This document shows, piece after piece, positions 18,297-27,276 of a stretch of 64,000 nucleotides of DNA. Made by a program: the position numbers and the translations under genes. The stretch covers positions 4,001 to 68,000 of the forward strand of contig DFHU01000007.1 in assembly GCA_002373045.1 (NCBI GenBank). Reading direction: 5' to 3'. The stretch is from Pseudoselenomonas ruminantium (GTDB lineage Bacteria; Bacillota; Negativicutes; Selenomonadales; Selenomonadaceae). The notes beneath the pieces were generated by a model, which was not told the DNA's origin, did no database searches, and was given only the letters and a program-made list of their open reading frames with translations. The stretch's first letter is position 1; the number at the start of each line of letters is the position of its first letter.

Positions 18297-19178
18297 ATGG
18301 CTAAAAAGAAACATGCCAAACCCCATGAGGAAGAAAACGGCGAGGCCTGGCTTCTGCCTTATTCTGACTTGATGACCTTGCTTCTAGCACTCTTTATCGC
18401 TCTGTTTGCTATTTCGCAGACAGACCAGAAGAAGATGTCAGAACTTGCCCAGGCTTTTACGGCAGCATTCAACATGGGCGGTCCGTCCTTCTTTGATAAG
18501 GCAGGCCCCAATGTTGGCCGCCGGGCGGAGACTCCTTCGGATGAAGACTTAGGTAATTCTGCTTATTTTGCCGAAAACAAACAGTTAGAAGAAATTCAGA
18601 AAAAGATGCAGGAATACATCGAGGAAAATCATCTGGAAGACCAGCTGAGTACAGAAATGGCAGAAGAAGGTCTGATGATTCGCATTAAGGAACGAGCTTT
18701 GTTCCCCTCTGGCTCTGCTCAGCTTGTCGGGCAGGCACAGTCCATTGTGCCTGTAGTGGCCGGCATGCTGGCGTCTCTGCCGGAACGGGTGGTTATTTCC
18801 GGGCATACGGATAACGTGCCCATCAGTACGGCACAGTATCCGTCTAACTGGGAATTGAGTGCTTCCCGTGCGATGAATTTGATGAAAGCCGTGTTAGCTG
18901 CTGAGAAATCGTTGAATCCGGCGCGGTTCAGTGCGATTGGTTATAGTGAATATCGGCCGATTGCTGACAACAAGACGGATGCTGGCAGACAGCAAAACCG
19001 TCGGGTAGAAATCTTTATTGCGCGGAATTATCGGTTTAATCCCAATGAGGCTCCAGGCGGCAAGCAGGGAGCAAATGCGGATACGGGAGCAGCAAATACT
19101 CCGGCTGCGAACAGCGGTCCAGCTACGCCGTCAACGAATGGCGCGGCTGGCAGCAATATGGCAACAACGTCAATGTAA
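18297..19178 (+). CDS. motB: Flagellar motor stator protein MotB
   Basis: A 293-residue protein. A short cytoplasmic N-terminus leads into one membrane helix (about 18-40) containing LLPYSDLMTLLLALFIALFA, in which the aspartate is the proton-binding residue. The periplasmic part has the OmpA-like peptidoglycan-binding domain (about 130-245), with ISGHTDNVPI and NRRVEIFI. A low-complexity Ala/Asn/Gly/Thr tail of about 40 residues ends the protein. ATG 18297 is preferred over the adjacent upstream TTG on Shine-Dalgarno spacing. It pairs with MotA to form the stator. Confidence 0.94.
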   Translation: MAKKKHAKPHEEENGEAWLLPYSDLMTLLLALFIALFAISQTDQKKMSELAQAFTAAFNMGGPSFFDKAGPNVGRRAETPSDEDLGNSAYFAENKQLEEIQKKMQEYIEENHLEDQLSTEMAEEGLMIRIKERALFPSGSAQLVGQAQSIVPVVAGMLASLPERVVISGHTDNVPISTAQYPSNWELSASRAMNLMKAVLAAEKSLNPARFSAIGYSEYRPIADNKTDAGRQQNRRVEIFIARNYRFNPNEAPGGKQGANADTGAANTPAANSGPATPSTNGAAGSNMATTSM

Positions 19179-19195
19179 TAGGTAAGGCAAGATAT

Positions 19196-19224
19196 AGCCG
19201 GCTGCTAGGCCGGCTTATTCTTTG
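19196..19224 (+). terminator. Probable terminator after motB
   Basis: AGCCGGC (19196-19202) pairs with GCCGGCT (19209-19215), followed by TATTCTTT. The stem is strong but short and the T-run is interrupted. Confidence 0.5.
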
Positions 19225-19255
19225 TCAAGAAATGGTAGAACTGCAGGAGGATGGC

Positions 19256-19630
19256 TTGGTTACAGGAATTGGTATGGATATTGTGGAAGTGGCACGGGTG
19301 GATAAGGCCGTGGCGCGGGATAGTTTTGTAAGCCGTGTGTTTACTCCGGCAGAGATTGCTTATTGCCGCAGCCGGGGCCAGCAGGCAGGCCAGAGTTTTG
19401 CTGCCCGCTTCGCCGGCAAGGAGGCTGTATTAAAGGCTTTCGGCACGGGGCTGCGGGGCGGCAGCCTTACGGAAATTGAAATTCTGCCGGATGATTTGGG
19501 CTGTCCGCAGGTGGGGCTTACGGGATTTTTTGCTGATTTTGCGCAGAAGAAAGGCGTTAAAAAAGTTTGGATATCGCTGACGCATACGAAAGAATATGCA
19601 GCGGCACAGTGTGTGATGGAGGCAGAATGA
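19256..19630 (+). CDS. acpS: Holo-[acyl-carrier-protein] synthase
   Basis: A 124-residue cytosolic enzyme that transfers 4'-phosphopantetheine from CoA to the acyl carrier protein. The signature GIGMDIVEVARVDK at the N-terminus holds the metal-binding aspartate, and FAGKEAVLKAFGTGLR near 60 is the second conserved motif. The TTG at 19256 is chosen because AGGAGG lies 6 bp upstream and the length then fits the family (about 120-126). It overlaps the next gene by 4 bp (ATGA). Confidence 0.92.
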   Translation: MVTGIGMDIVEVARVDKAVARDSFVSRVFTPAEIAYCRSRGQQAGQSFAARFAGKEAVLKAFGTGLRGGSLTEIEILPDDLGCPQVGLTGFFADFAQKKGVKKVWISLTHTKEYAAAQCVMEAE

Positions 19631-21195
19631 TGAAGATTGCGACAAGTGATGAGATGCGGAATATCGACCGGTTAGCAGCAGAGGACTACGGGCTTCCCGA
19701 ATTATTGCTGATGGAAAGTGCTGGTCATAGGGTGGCACAGGCGATGGAGCATTTGCTGGGGACTGTGGCAGGCAAGACGATTTGTGTACTGGCAGGCAGC
19801 GGCAATAATGGCGGCGATGCTTTTGCTGCAGCTAGGTACCTTAGTAATATGGGGGCTAAAATCAAGATTTTCCTCACTTGCGAGCCTGAACATCTTAAAA
19901 CGACGGCGTCCCGCATGAAAAAGACGACGGACAAAATGGGGCTGGAAGTGCATAGACTGGAGGAAGACCGGGACTGGAACCGGCTGCATTTGGCCTTAAA
20001 GTTTACCGATGCTGTTTTGGACGGTATTTTGGGAACGGGCTTTAATGGCGAATTGAAGAAAAAGGTTTTGCGTTTGATTGAAGAAGTCAATGAGGCGGGG
20101 AAAAAGGTACTGGCCATTGATATTCCCAGCGGCGTAGAAGCGGATACGGGAAGGGTTTCAACCGTTGCTGTGATGGCAGACATGACGCTGACTTTGGGGC
20201 TGCCCAAGGTGGGGCATTTGTTGAGCCCCGGTGCGGATATGACCGGGCAGTTGATTGTGGACGATATCGGTATTCCGCAGTCGTTATTGCAAAGCGATAA
20301 GATTCAGCAGTCGCTGTTGAATGATAAACTGGCCAAAACGCTTTTGCCGCTGCGGGGCAAAGCGGTGCATAAAGGGGATTGCGGCAGAATACTCGTGATT
20401 GCAGGCTCCTTAGGGATGACCGGCGCTGCAGCGTTGGCGGCAATGTCTGCCTTGCGGGCTGGCGCGGGGGTGGTTACCCTGGCTGTGCCGGCGTCTGTGC
20501 AGCCGATTTTGGCCGGGCAGCTGCAGGAAGTGATGGTTCAGCCGGTGGAGGAGACGGTTGCAGGAATATTGAGTGGCGAACAAGCTTTGAACCGCTTGCT
20601 GGAATTGTCGCAGAGCCATGATGCTGTACTTATTGGCCCGGGCCTGGGCCGTGCCATGGAAACGCAGGAATTAATCCGTATGTTCACGGCTAAGGTAAAC
20701 AAGCCGCTGATTATGGATGCGGATGCCATTTTTGCGTTTAATCACCAGCCGGATGATTTGAGCAAGCTGCCGCAGGTTCCCGTTCTTACGCCGCATTTAG
20801 GGGAGATGGCCGGACTCTTGGGTGTTTCCGTGCCGGAGCTGCGTGAGTCGTTGCTTCCGATTGTGCGTGAGGCTGCTGCGGAGTATCAGTGCATATTGGT
20901 GGTAAAGAGTGAGTGTACGCTGATTGCTTATCCGGATGGCATGGTCTTTTTGTCTACGCTGGGCAACCCGGGCATGGCTACGGCAGGCAGCGGTGATGTG
21001 CTGGCAGGTACGATTGCCGGTCTGATGAAACAGACGGAAAGCGGTCTGGCGCCTTTGATGGGGGTATATCTGCATGGCCGGGCGGGGGATATTGCCTATG
21101 GTGAAAAAGGTGAAGGCCTGTTGGCTGGTGATATTCGGGAAAATCTGTCAGCTGCGTTAAAGGAACTGCGTCAGAAACAGATGACTGCACTGTGA
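19627..21195 (+). CDS. nnr: Bifunctional NAD(P)H-hydrate epimerase/dehydratase
   Basis: A 522-residue cytosolic metabolite-repair enzyme. The N-terminal YjeF epimerase domain (about 1-215) carries VLAGSGNNGGDAFAAARYL. The C-terminal ADP/ATP-dependent dehydratase domain (about 230-515) carries HKGDCGRILVIAGS, GPGLGR, DADA and GNPGMATAGSGDVLAGTIAG. Together they restore damaged NAD(P)HX. The order acpS-nnr is common in Firmicutes. Two adjacent ATGs (19627 and 19630) are both possible starts. Confidence 0.95.
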   Translation: MMKIATSDEMRNIDRLAAEDYGLPELLLMESAGHRVAQAMEHLLGTVAGKTICVLAGSGNNGGDAFAAARYLSNMGAKIKIFLTCEPEHLKTTASRMKKTTDKMGLEVHRLEEDRDWNRLHLALKFTDAVLDGILGTGFNGELKKKVLRLIEEVNEAGKKVLAIDIPSGVEADTGRVSTVAVMADMTLTLGLPKVGHLLSPGADMTGQLIVDDIGIPQSLLQSDKIQQSLLNDKLAKTLLPLRGKAVHKGDCGRILVIAGSLGMTGAAALAAMSALRAGAGVVTLAVPASVQPILAGQLQEVMVQPVEETVAGILSGEQALNRLLELSQSHDAVLIGPGLGRAMETQELIRMFTAKVNKPLIMDADAIFAFNHQPDDLSKLPQVPVLTPHLGEMAGLLGVSVPELRESLLPIVREAAAEYQCILVVKSECTLIAYPDGMVFLSTLGNPGMATAGSGDVLAGTIAGLMKQTESGLAPLMGVYLHGRAGDIAYGEKGEGLLAGDIRENLSAALKELRQKQMTAL

Positions 21196-21265
21196 TACAT
21201 TTGTATGCTACATATGTACGTTGTTGTACTTTTGGCTGATTTTTAGCAAAATAATGGTGAAAATC

Positions 21266-21294
21266 TTGACATTTGTATATTGCAGGCATAAAAT
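21266..21294 (+). promoter_or_regulatory. Promoter of ilvE
   Basis: TTGACA (21266-21271) and TAAAAT (21289-21294) with 17-bp spacing. The sequence ACATTTGTAT overlaps the -35 region and occurs again about 70 bp upstream, so it could be a regulator half-site. Confidence 0.8.
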
Positions 21295-21330
21295 GAAGTT
21301 ACTTTGAGGAAAAAGAAAAGGGGTTTTAGC

Positions 21331-22353
21331 ATGGCAAATGTAAATATTGATTGGTCAAAGTTAGGATTCACCTATCAGCCGATTACCAAGCGTTATGTGG
21401 CTAACTATAAAGATGGTCATTGGGAAAAAGGCGGTCTGACGGAAGATGCGACCATTGTACTTAATGAGTGTGCTGGTATTTTACAGTATTGCCAGGAAGT
21501 TTTTGAAGGGTTGAAGGCTTATCGTACCAAAGATGGGCGCATTGTTACTTTCCGCCCGGATTTGAATGCCAAGCGCATGATGGATTCTGCTAAACGGTTG
21601 GTTATGCCGCCCGTACCGGAAGAAATGTTCATGGAAGCAGTAGATCAGGTGGTCGCTGCGAACAAGGACTGGATTCCACCTTATGAGTCTGGTGGTGCGT
21701 TGTATCTGCGTCCGTATCTGTTCGCTACGGGGCCGGTTATTGGCGTTAAGCCATCGGATGAGTATCAGTTCCGCCTCTTTGGTACGCCGGTAGGCTCGTA
21801 CTTCAAGAACGGCATTAAACCCATTACGATTTGTGTCAGCGATTTTGACCGTGCAGCACCACATGGTACCGGTGATATCAAAGCCGGCCTTAACTATGCC
21901 ATGAGCCTGCATCCGTACATTTTGGCGCATGAGAACGGCTTTGATGAAAATATGTATCTGGATGCTGCTACCCGTACTTATGTGGAAGAAACAGGCGGTG
22001 CTAACTTCCTCTTCGTCACGAAGGACAATGTTATCGTAACGCCGAAATCCGGTTCCATTCTGCCGTCCATCACCCGCCGTTCTTTGGTAACGCTGGCTGA
22101 GAACTTGGGCTACAAGGTCGAACATCGTCCGGTGAAGTTTACGGAACTGGAGGATTTTGCCGAAGCCGGTCTTTGTGGTACGGCAGCGGTTATCTGCCCT
22201 GTGGGCAAGGTGGTCGCCAAAGACAAGGAAATCACGTTCCCAAGCGGTATGCAGGAAATGGGCCCTGTACTCACCAAACTGTACAATACGCTCCGCGGTG
22301 TGCAGCTCGGTACGGTCGAAGCACCGGAAGGCTGGATTCGTGAAATAAAATAA
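21331..22353 (+). CDS. ilvE: Branched-chain amino acid aminotransferase
   Basis: A 340-residue PLP-dependent class IV aminotransferase that interconverts Leu, Ile and Val with their 2-oxo acids. Conserved segments include QEVFEGLKAY near 55, the PLP-lysine region GDIKAGLNYAMSL near 180, and the EETGGANFLFV and GTAAVICPVG motifs. The length matches the long BCAT form (about 340-360). ATG 21331 is preceded by AAAAGGGG. It is monocistronic with a clear promoter and terminator. Confidence 0.95.
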   Translation: MANVNIDWSKLGFTYQPITKRYVANYKDGHWEKGGLTEDATIVLNECAGILQYCQEVFEGLKAYRTKDGRIVTFRPDLNAKRMMDSAKRLVMPPVPEEMFMEAVDQVVAANKDWIPPYESGGALYLRPYLFATGPVIGVKPSDEYQFRLFGTPVGSYFKNGIKPITICVSDFDRAAPHGTGDIKAGLNYAMSLHPYILAHENGFDENMYLDAATRTYVEETGGANFLFVTKDNVIVTPKSGSILPSITRRSLVTLAENLGYKVEHRPVKFTELEDFAEAGLCGTAAVICPVGKVVAKDKEITFPSGMQEMGPVLTKLYNTLRGVQLGTVEAPEGWIREIK

Positions 22354-22361
22354 GCGCAGGT

Positions 22362-22402
22362 AAAGAGAATTTGCTGATTTTTATCGGCCAATTCTCTTTT
22401 TT
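22362..22402 (+). terminator. Intrinsic terminator after ilvE
   Basis: AAAGAGAATT (22362-22371) pairs with AATTCTCTTT (22390-22399), with a T-run at the end. Confidence 0.85.
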
Positions 22403-22456
22403 CATGTTATTTTAAGAAAAAAGGCGTAAACTTTTTACGATAAAGACAAGGAATTC

Positions 22457-22486
22457 TTTACAAAGAACACGAATTCTTTTTATAAT
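22457..22486 (+). promoter_or_regulatory. Promoter of the cdaA-cdaR operon
   Basis: TTTACA (22457-22462) and TATAAT (22481-22486) with 18-bp spacing. The 9-mer GAATTCTTT occurs twice, 20 bp apart (22451 and 22471), across the -35 and spacer; two helical turns is a usual operator spacing. Confidence 0.65.
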
Positions 22487-22533
22487 AGTGAGTAAAGATA
22501 TAACAGGAATGTAATACTAGGGAGTTTTGTTTT

Positions 22534-23373
22534 ATGCCGATTGATTTTACGTTGCCAGCACAATTTCATGGGATTCTTTCCACCATTGGGTGGTTTGATG
22601 TGTTGGACATCCTGATAGTGGCGGCAATCTTGTATAAAGTCTATGAAATGCTGCAGGATACACGGGCCATTACGCTGGTCAAAGGAATATTGGTTCTGCT
22701 GGCCGTAACCATGGTGTGCAGCTGGCTGGATTTGCATGTGATATCCTGGCTGCTGCAAAAAACCGTGACCCTGCTGTTTGTGGCATTGCCCATCGTCTTT
22801 CAGCCAGAATTGCGGCGCGCCTTGGAGCATTTGGGGCAGGGGCGCTTTTTAGGCTCGTCGGCATTACTCGATGATGAGCAGGCCAGACATTTGGTGGATG
22901 AAATCACCAAAGCGGTTAAGCAGCTGGCGGCTACGAAAACGGGGGCGCTATTGGTCATTGAGCGCAATATGGGCTTAAATGATGTCAGCGCCACAGGGAT
23001 TCAGATTGATGGACTTATTTCGGCAGAGTTTTTGTTAAATGTCTTTATTGTCAATACGCCGCTGCATGATGGTGCTACGGTTATCCGGGGCAATCGCCTG
23101 ATTGCTGCGGGGTGTCTTTTGCCGCTGACGGAAAATCGCACGCTTTCCACGGAACTGGGAACCCGCCATCGGGCGGCTATCGGCCTTTCGGAGCAGTGCG
23201 ATGCGCTGATTGTCGTGGTCAGCGAGGAAACCGGGACGATTTCTGTAGCGGAAAACGGCCATATCATGCGGCATTTAAGTCCGGAATATTTGAAGGAGGT
23301 ATTGATGCCTGCCTTTGAGATGCCGAACACAACGATTAAGGATATGGTGATGAACTGGAGGAAGAAGAAATGA
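22534..23373 (+). CDS. cdaA: Membrane diadenylate cyclase CdaA
   Basis: A 279-residue enzyme making cyclic di-AMP from two ATP. Three N-terminal membrane helices (about 15-35, 42-60 and 65-85) precede the DAC catalytic domain (about 100-260). The active site motifs LHDGATVIRGNRLIAAGC and GTRHRAAIG are intact. CdaA is the housekeeping cyclase of Firmicutes, controlling potassium, osmolyte and cell-wall homeostasis. It overlaps cdaR by 4 bp (ATGA). The glmM gene that often follows is not in this window. Confidence 0.95.
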   Translation: MPIDFTLPAQFHGILSTIGWFDVLDILIVAAILYKVYEMLQDTRAITLVKGILVLLAVTMVCSWLDLHVISWLLQKTVTLLFVALPIVFQPELRRALEHLGQGRFLGSSALLDDEQARHLVDEITKAVKQLAATKTGALLVIERNMGLNDVSATGIQIDGLISAEFLLNVFIVNTPLHDGATVIRGNRLIAAGCLLPLTENRTLSTELGTRHRAAIGLSEQCDALIVVVSEETGTISVAENGHIMRHLSPEYLKEVLMPAFEMPNTTIKDMVMNWRKKK

Positions 23374-24323
23374 TTTCCAGCTTTCGCAGTTTGATTCAGC
23401 GTAATTTAGCGGCTAAAATCGCTTCTATATTGGTGGCGGTAATCCTTTGGGGTTATGTGATGAATGATCAAAACCCTTCTACGGAAGCAAATTTTACGAT
23501 TCCGGTTCAATTGGTTAATGTACCGGATGGGTATAAGGTCACGCAGAATGAGGATAAAGTCAAGATTACTGTGCGTGGGGTGCGGTCGCTTTTTGTCAAC
23601 AATGGCGATGCGGATTTCCGTGCTTATGTGGATTTGCATGGTGCGGAAGCAGGGAAGAAAGAGTATAAGGTCAAAGTCGATATGCCCCAGGGGTTCGAAC
23701 TGGTGGATGTATATCCGGGAACCATGGAGGTTATGTTGGACCCAATCGTGCAGCGCAAAGTGCGGGCGGATATCAATGTCAATGGTTCGCCGGCCAGTGG
23801 CGTGACGGTAGCAAGTGTTACACAAGCCAGTGAAGAAGTGACGGTGGAAGGACCATCTTCGCTGGTAAATGAAGTAGAAAGGCTTATTGGCTACGTAGGG
23901 CTTACCAGCAAAAATGAGACAGATTTTTCCCTGCAGGTGCCGCTGACGGCAATCAATGCGGATGGCCGGGAGGTGTCCGGGGTAACCATTCAGCCGTCTA
24001 CGATGTATGTGGCTGTGCGTATGGCCAGAGGCCTGACCAAGAAAATCGTCACGATAACGCCTGTTCCCGGGGATGATTTGAACAGTGCCCTGGAACTGGT
24101 GGCCATCAAACCGGACCCACTGCAAATTGAGATTGCCGGTGCAGAAAATGTCATTGCCAATTTAACTTCGGTGAACACCGAAAAGATTTCGTTGGCGGAT
24201 GTGTATAAGAATACCAATAAGACTGTTAAACTGGAACTCCCGCCAGGGGTAACGGTCACTAATCATGATGTGTTGGCGCATATTGTGGTGAAGAATAAGA
24301 AAACAAGTAAAGGTATGGAGTGA
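23370..24323 (+). CDS. cdaR: CdaA regulatory protein CdaR (YbbR domains)
   Basis: A 317-residue protein with an N-terminal membrane anchor (about 12-30) and a long extracytoplasmic part made of three or four YbbR-type beta-rich repeats, seen as recurring segments of about 80 residues with NVPDGYKV- and PSTMYVAV-like strands. It binds CdaA and modulates its activity. Translationally coupled to cdaA; the next gene's GTG overlaps its stop. Confidence 0.92.
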   Translation: MISSFRSLIQRNLAAKIASILVAVILWGYVMNDQNPSTEANFTIPVQLVNVPDGYKVTQNEDKVKITVRGVRSLFVNNGDADFRAYVDLHGAEAGKKEYKVKVDMPQGFELVDVYPGTMEVMLDPIVQRKVRADINVNGSPASGVTVASVTQASEEVTVEGPSSLVNEVERLIGYVGLTSKNETDFSLQVPLTAINADGREVSGVTIQPSTMYVAVRMARGLTKKIVTITPVPGDDLNSALELVAIKPDPLQIEIAGAENVIANLTSVNTEKISLADVYKNTNKTVKLELPPGVTVTNHDVLAHIVVKNKKTSKGME

Positions 24324-25933
24324 AGGTTCAAGTGATTCGTATAAAAAACTTACAGGTGGCTTTTGATGATGAGCGCCCGTTGAGAACACTTGCAGCCAAG
24401 CGATTGCAATTACCACCTCAGGCTGTTGCTGAGGTGGTAATTGTACGTAAGGCTGTAGATGCCCGCCGTTATCATGGCGCGCCGGTGCAGTTTGTTTATA
24501 TGCTGGATGTGTCGGTGAATATGCCGGAGAAGAAAGTGCTGCAAAAACTGCGCAAGGATAAAAATGTGGAAATTTTGGTGCAAAAAAAGGCTGCTCCATT
24601 AAATTTCCGTGCGCATACAAATCATGATTTGCGTCCTGTGGTGGTCGGTTTTGGCCCTGCAGGCATGTTTGCGGCATTGACGCTGGCTAAAGCGGGCTGG
24701 AATCCGTTGGTCTTGGAACGCGGCGGTGATGTGGACAGCCGTAAGGCGGCCATAGAGTGCTTCTGGCAGACGGGGACATTGGATGAGCGTTCTAATGTGC
24801 AGTTTGGTGAAGGTGGTGCGGGTACATTCTCGGATGGCAAGCTGACTACCCGCATTAGTGACGGACATATTCAGGATGTGCTTGAGGCCTTTATCGCGGC
24901 CGGGGCGCCTGAGGAAATTCGCTATTTGCATAAGCCGCATATCGGTACGGATTTATTGCAGGGCGTGGTCAAAAACATCCGCAAGGAAATCATCCGCTTG
25001 GGTGGTGAAGTCCGCTTTAATGCGCAGGTTACGGATATGGAAATCGAGCAGGATCAGGTGCAGGCGGTCATCGTCAACGCTGAAGAACGCATTGCCTGTC
25101 AGCAGGTCTTTATGGGAATTGGCCATTCAGCCCGCGATACTTATCGCATGCTGTTGGCAAAAGGCTTGAAAATGGAGGCTAAACCCTTTGCTATCGGCGT
25201 GCGCATTGAGCATCCGCAGGAATTTATCGACCGAGCGCAATACGGTGAGGATGCGGGTCATCCCCGCCTGCCGGTGGCGGACTATGCGCTGACCTATAAG
25301 GACCCTGTGACTGGACGCGGGGCGTATTCCTTCTGTATGTGTCCCGGCGGACAGGTGGTCGCAGCAACGTCGCTTAAAGAACAGGTCTGCACGAACGGAA
25401 TGAGCAATTACAAGCGTGATTCCGGCATTGCCAACAGTGCACTGTTGGTGCAGGTGGGGCCTGAGGATTTCGGCCAGGAAGTGCTCGCGGGCATGAATCT
25501 GCAGGATAAACTGGAAAAGCTGGCCTTTGACCTCGGTGGCCGGAATTATCATGCACCGGTGCAGACCGTAGGGGATTTCCTGGGGGGCACGTTTGGTTCT
25601 ACGCAGTTCTTGACCACGCCGACCTATCAGCCGGGGGTAAAAGCGGTGGACTTGCATAAGTGCCTGCCAGATTTTCTTACCCGCACGCTGGAAGGTGCGC
25701 TGCCGCATTTTGACCATAAAATCAAGGGCTTTGCCGATAAGGGCGCAGTAATGACCGGTGTGGAGGCACGTTCTTCTGCGCCCTGCCGTATCTGCCGCAG
25801 CCGGGAAACGATGCTGGCAGAGGGCATAAACGGACTTTATCCTATGGGAGAAGGTGCCGGCTACGCCGGGGGCATTATGAGTGCTGCGGTTGATGGGATG
25901 AAGGCAGCTTATATGTTTTTAACTGAGCGGTAA
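24320..25933 (+). CDS. FAD-dependent dehydrogenase-like flavoprotein
   Basis: A 537-residue cytosolic protein of the NAD(FAD)-utilising dehydrogenase family (COG2509 type). An N-terminal ferredoxin-like domain (about 1-90) precedes the dinucleotide-binding motif VVGFGPAGMFAALTLA near 110. Further FAD contacts are FGEGGAGTFSDGKLTT near 155 and GEGAGYAGGIMSAAVDG near the C-terminus. The physiological substrate of this family is not established. GTG 24320 overlaps the cdaR stop; GTG 24332 is an alternative. A perfect 15-bp hairpin lies inside the coding region at 24407-24443. Confidence 0.88.
   Translation: MKVQVIRIKNLQVAFDDERPLRTLAAKRLQLPPQAVAEVVIVRKAVDARRYHGAPVQFVYMLDVSVNMPEKKVLQKLRKDKNVEILVQKKAAPLNFRAHTNHDLRPVVVGFGPAGMFAALTLAKAGWNPLVLERGGDVDSRKAAIECFWQTGTLDERSNVQFGEGGAGTFSDGKLTTRISDGHIQDVLEAFIAAGAPEEIRYLHKPHIGTDLLQGVVKNIRKEIIRLGGEVRFNAQVTDMEIEQDQVQAVIVNAEERIACQQVFMGIGHSARDTYRMLLAKGLKMEAKPFAIGVRIEHPQEFIDRAQYGEDAGHPRLPVADYALTYKDPVTGRGAYSFCMCPGGQVVAATSLKEQVCTNGMSNYKRDSGIANSALLVQVGPEDFGQEVLAGMNLQDKLEKLAFDLGGRNYHAPVQTVGDFLGGTFGSTQFLTTPTYQPGVKAVDLHKCLPDFLTRTLEGALPHFDHKIKGFADKGAVMTGVEARSSAPCRICRSRETMLAEGINGLYPMGEGAGYAGGIMSAAVDGMKAAYMFLTER
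24407..24443. repeat. Perfect 15-bp hairpin inside the flavoprotein gene
   Basis: CAATTACCACCTCAG (24407-24421) is perfectly complementary to 24429-24443, with a 7-nt loop. It lies about 90 bp after the start codon and encodes ordinary-looking protein sequence. There is no T-run, so it is not a terminator. A stem this stable so early in an mRNA may slow ribosomes or be a processing or regulatory site. Confidence 0.6.
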
Positions 25934-25997
25934 TTGTCTTTTTTGCCTGTCCTGTGTTAAAATAAAATTAGTGTACTGTATGGAGGATGAGCTGTTT

Positions 25998-27254
25998 ATG
26001 CGTTTTGGCCGGGATATTTTCGCCGGGGTGACCATGGCGATGGCCTCTTTGGCGATATTTACAGCGGCAGCTTCCATGTTGCAGCAGGCGGGAATGGATT
26101 TTGCCGGCAGTTTTACAGCAGGTGTGTTGTTGTCGCTGGTGGGAACATTGTGGTCTGCTTATAAGCGGTATGGTGTTGTTTTGACTCCATCTTTGACCGC
26201 AACTGGGTATTTGGTCTTTATTGTGGCCATTTCCCATGGTTTAGGCTGGCAGGCCATGCTGGGCATTAGCTTTTCCGCCTCACTGTTGGGCCTGCTCCTT
26301 TGGCAGGGAAGTACCTGTCTTCCACGCTGGAATCTGCCGCGGATATTTCCCTGGGGGATAAAGCTGGCACTGGCGGTATTTTTAATCTGTCTGGGCCTGA
26401 AGATGGGGCGTATTGTGATTACCTCGCCATGGCAGGTTACGATGTTGGGCGACGCTGCCGACCCGCTGATGTATTGGAGCATGGCCGGTATTGTGCTGAC
26501 CTTGGCCCTGCTGGCTGGGGGCTGGCGCAGTGCCTTGCCTGTCGGTATGGTGATTACAGGCGCAGTTACATTTAGCGAAGGTTTTTGGGTGATTCCTGCA
26601 GCGCCTTTTTTTCTCCCGGAGGGGTTGGAAAAAGTGTTTGGCCAGTTGTCTTTAGGCGTTTCGGGTGTCCAAAACAGTGCCTTTTATCTTGTGACCGTGC
26701 TCAGTCTGTTGGTTATGCTCAGTGCAATTCACTGGAGTACATTTTCAGCTTTGTCCCGGGCAGGCAAGCCTGCAGAGGGCGTCCGCTTCCTGTTTGCGTT
26801 GGGCACCTTAGGGGCGTTAGCCGGCGTACCGCCACTGGTTATTTCCCCGGTATCGGCAGTTTCTGCAGAAGGGAATGGCCGGTGGGGAGTTTTGGCTGCG
26901 GCCCTGCTTTTTGCCGGGGCACTGTTTTGTGAACCGATTATTGCGGCTATGGCAGCTTTTCCCGCCATGGCAGTACCCGTGCTCGTGGGCAGTGGTTTTT
27001 TACTGCTGTTGGCGGCATTGCCGGGCTGTTCGCTTTCGGAAAATCCTTTGGAGCGGCGGGCTGAGGTGTTGGCCATTAGCGTGTTGGTTTTGCTGTTACC
27101 GTTGACGGGAAATTTTGCTACGGCTTTGGGATCTTCGTTGATTGGTTATGCGCTTTTTATGAGCATGGCCGGGAATTTCCGGCAGGTGGCAGGAATGGTT
27201 TGGTTAATAAGCGGCATTTTTGCCCTTTATTATGTCTATGGAAGTCTGTTTTGA
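25998..27254 (+). CDS. NCS2-like purine/pyrimidine permease, divergent
   Basis: A 418-residue integral membrane protein with about 12-14 hydrophobic helices. The segment near 295 (ISPVSAVSAEGNGRWG) recalls the conserved TM8 region of AzgA/NCS2 nucleobase permeases, and a short TM3-like stretch ends in TPSLTATGYLVF. Similarity by eye is modest, so the substrate is unassigned. ATG 25998 is preferred (GGAGG 11 bp upstream); earlier GTG/ATG codons overlap that ribosome-binding site. The next gene starts 22 bp downstream. Confidence 0.7.
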   Translation: MRFGRDIFAGVTMAMASLAIFTAAASMLQQAGMDFAGSFTAGVLLSLVGTLWSAYKRYGVVLTPSLTATGYLVFIVAISHGLGWQAMLGISFSASLLGLLLWQGSTCLPRWNLPRIFPWGIKLALAVFLICLGLKMGRIVITSPWQVTMLGDAADPLMYWSMAGIVLTLALLAGGWRSALPVGMVITGAVTFSEGFWVIPAAPFFLPEGLEKVFGQLSLGVSGVQNSAFYLVTVLSLLVMLSAIHWSTFSALSRAGKPAEGVRFLFALGTLGALAGVPPLVISPVSAVSAEGNGRWGVLAAALLFAGALFCEPIIAAMAAFPAMAVPVLVGSGFLLLLAALPGCSLSENPLERRAEVLAISVLVLLLPLTGNFATALGSSLIGYALFMSMAGNFRQVAGMVWLISGIFALYYVYGSLF

Positions 27255-27276
27255 TAAGTTAAGGAGTGTGCTGTTC

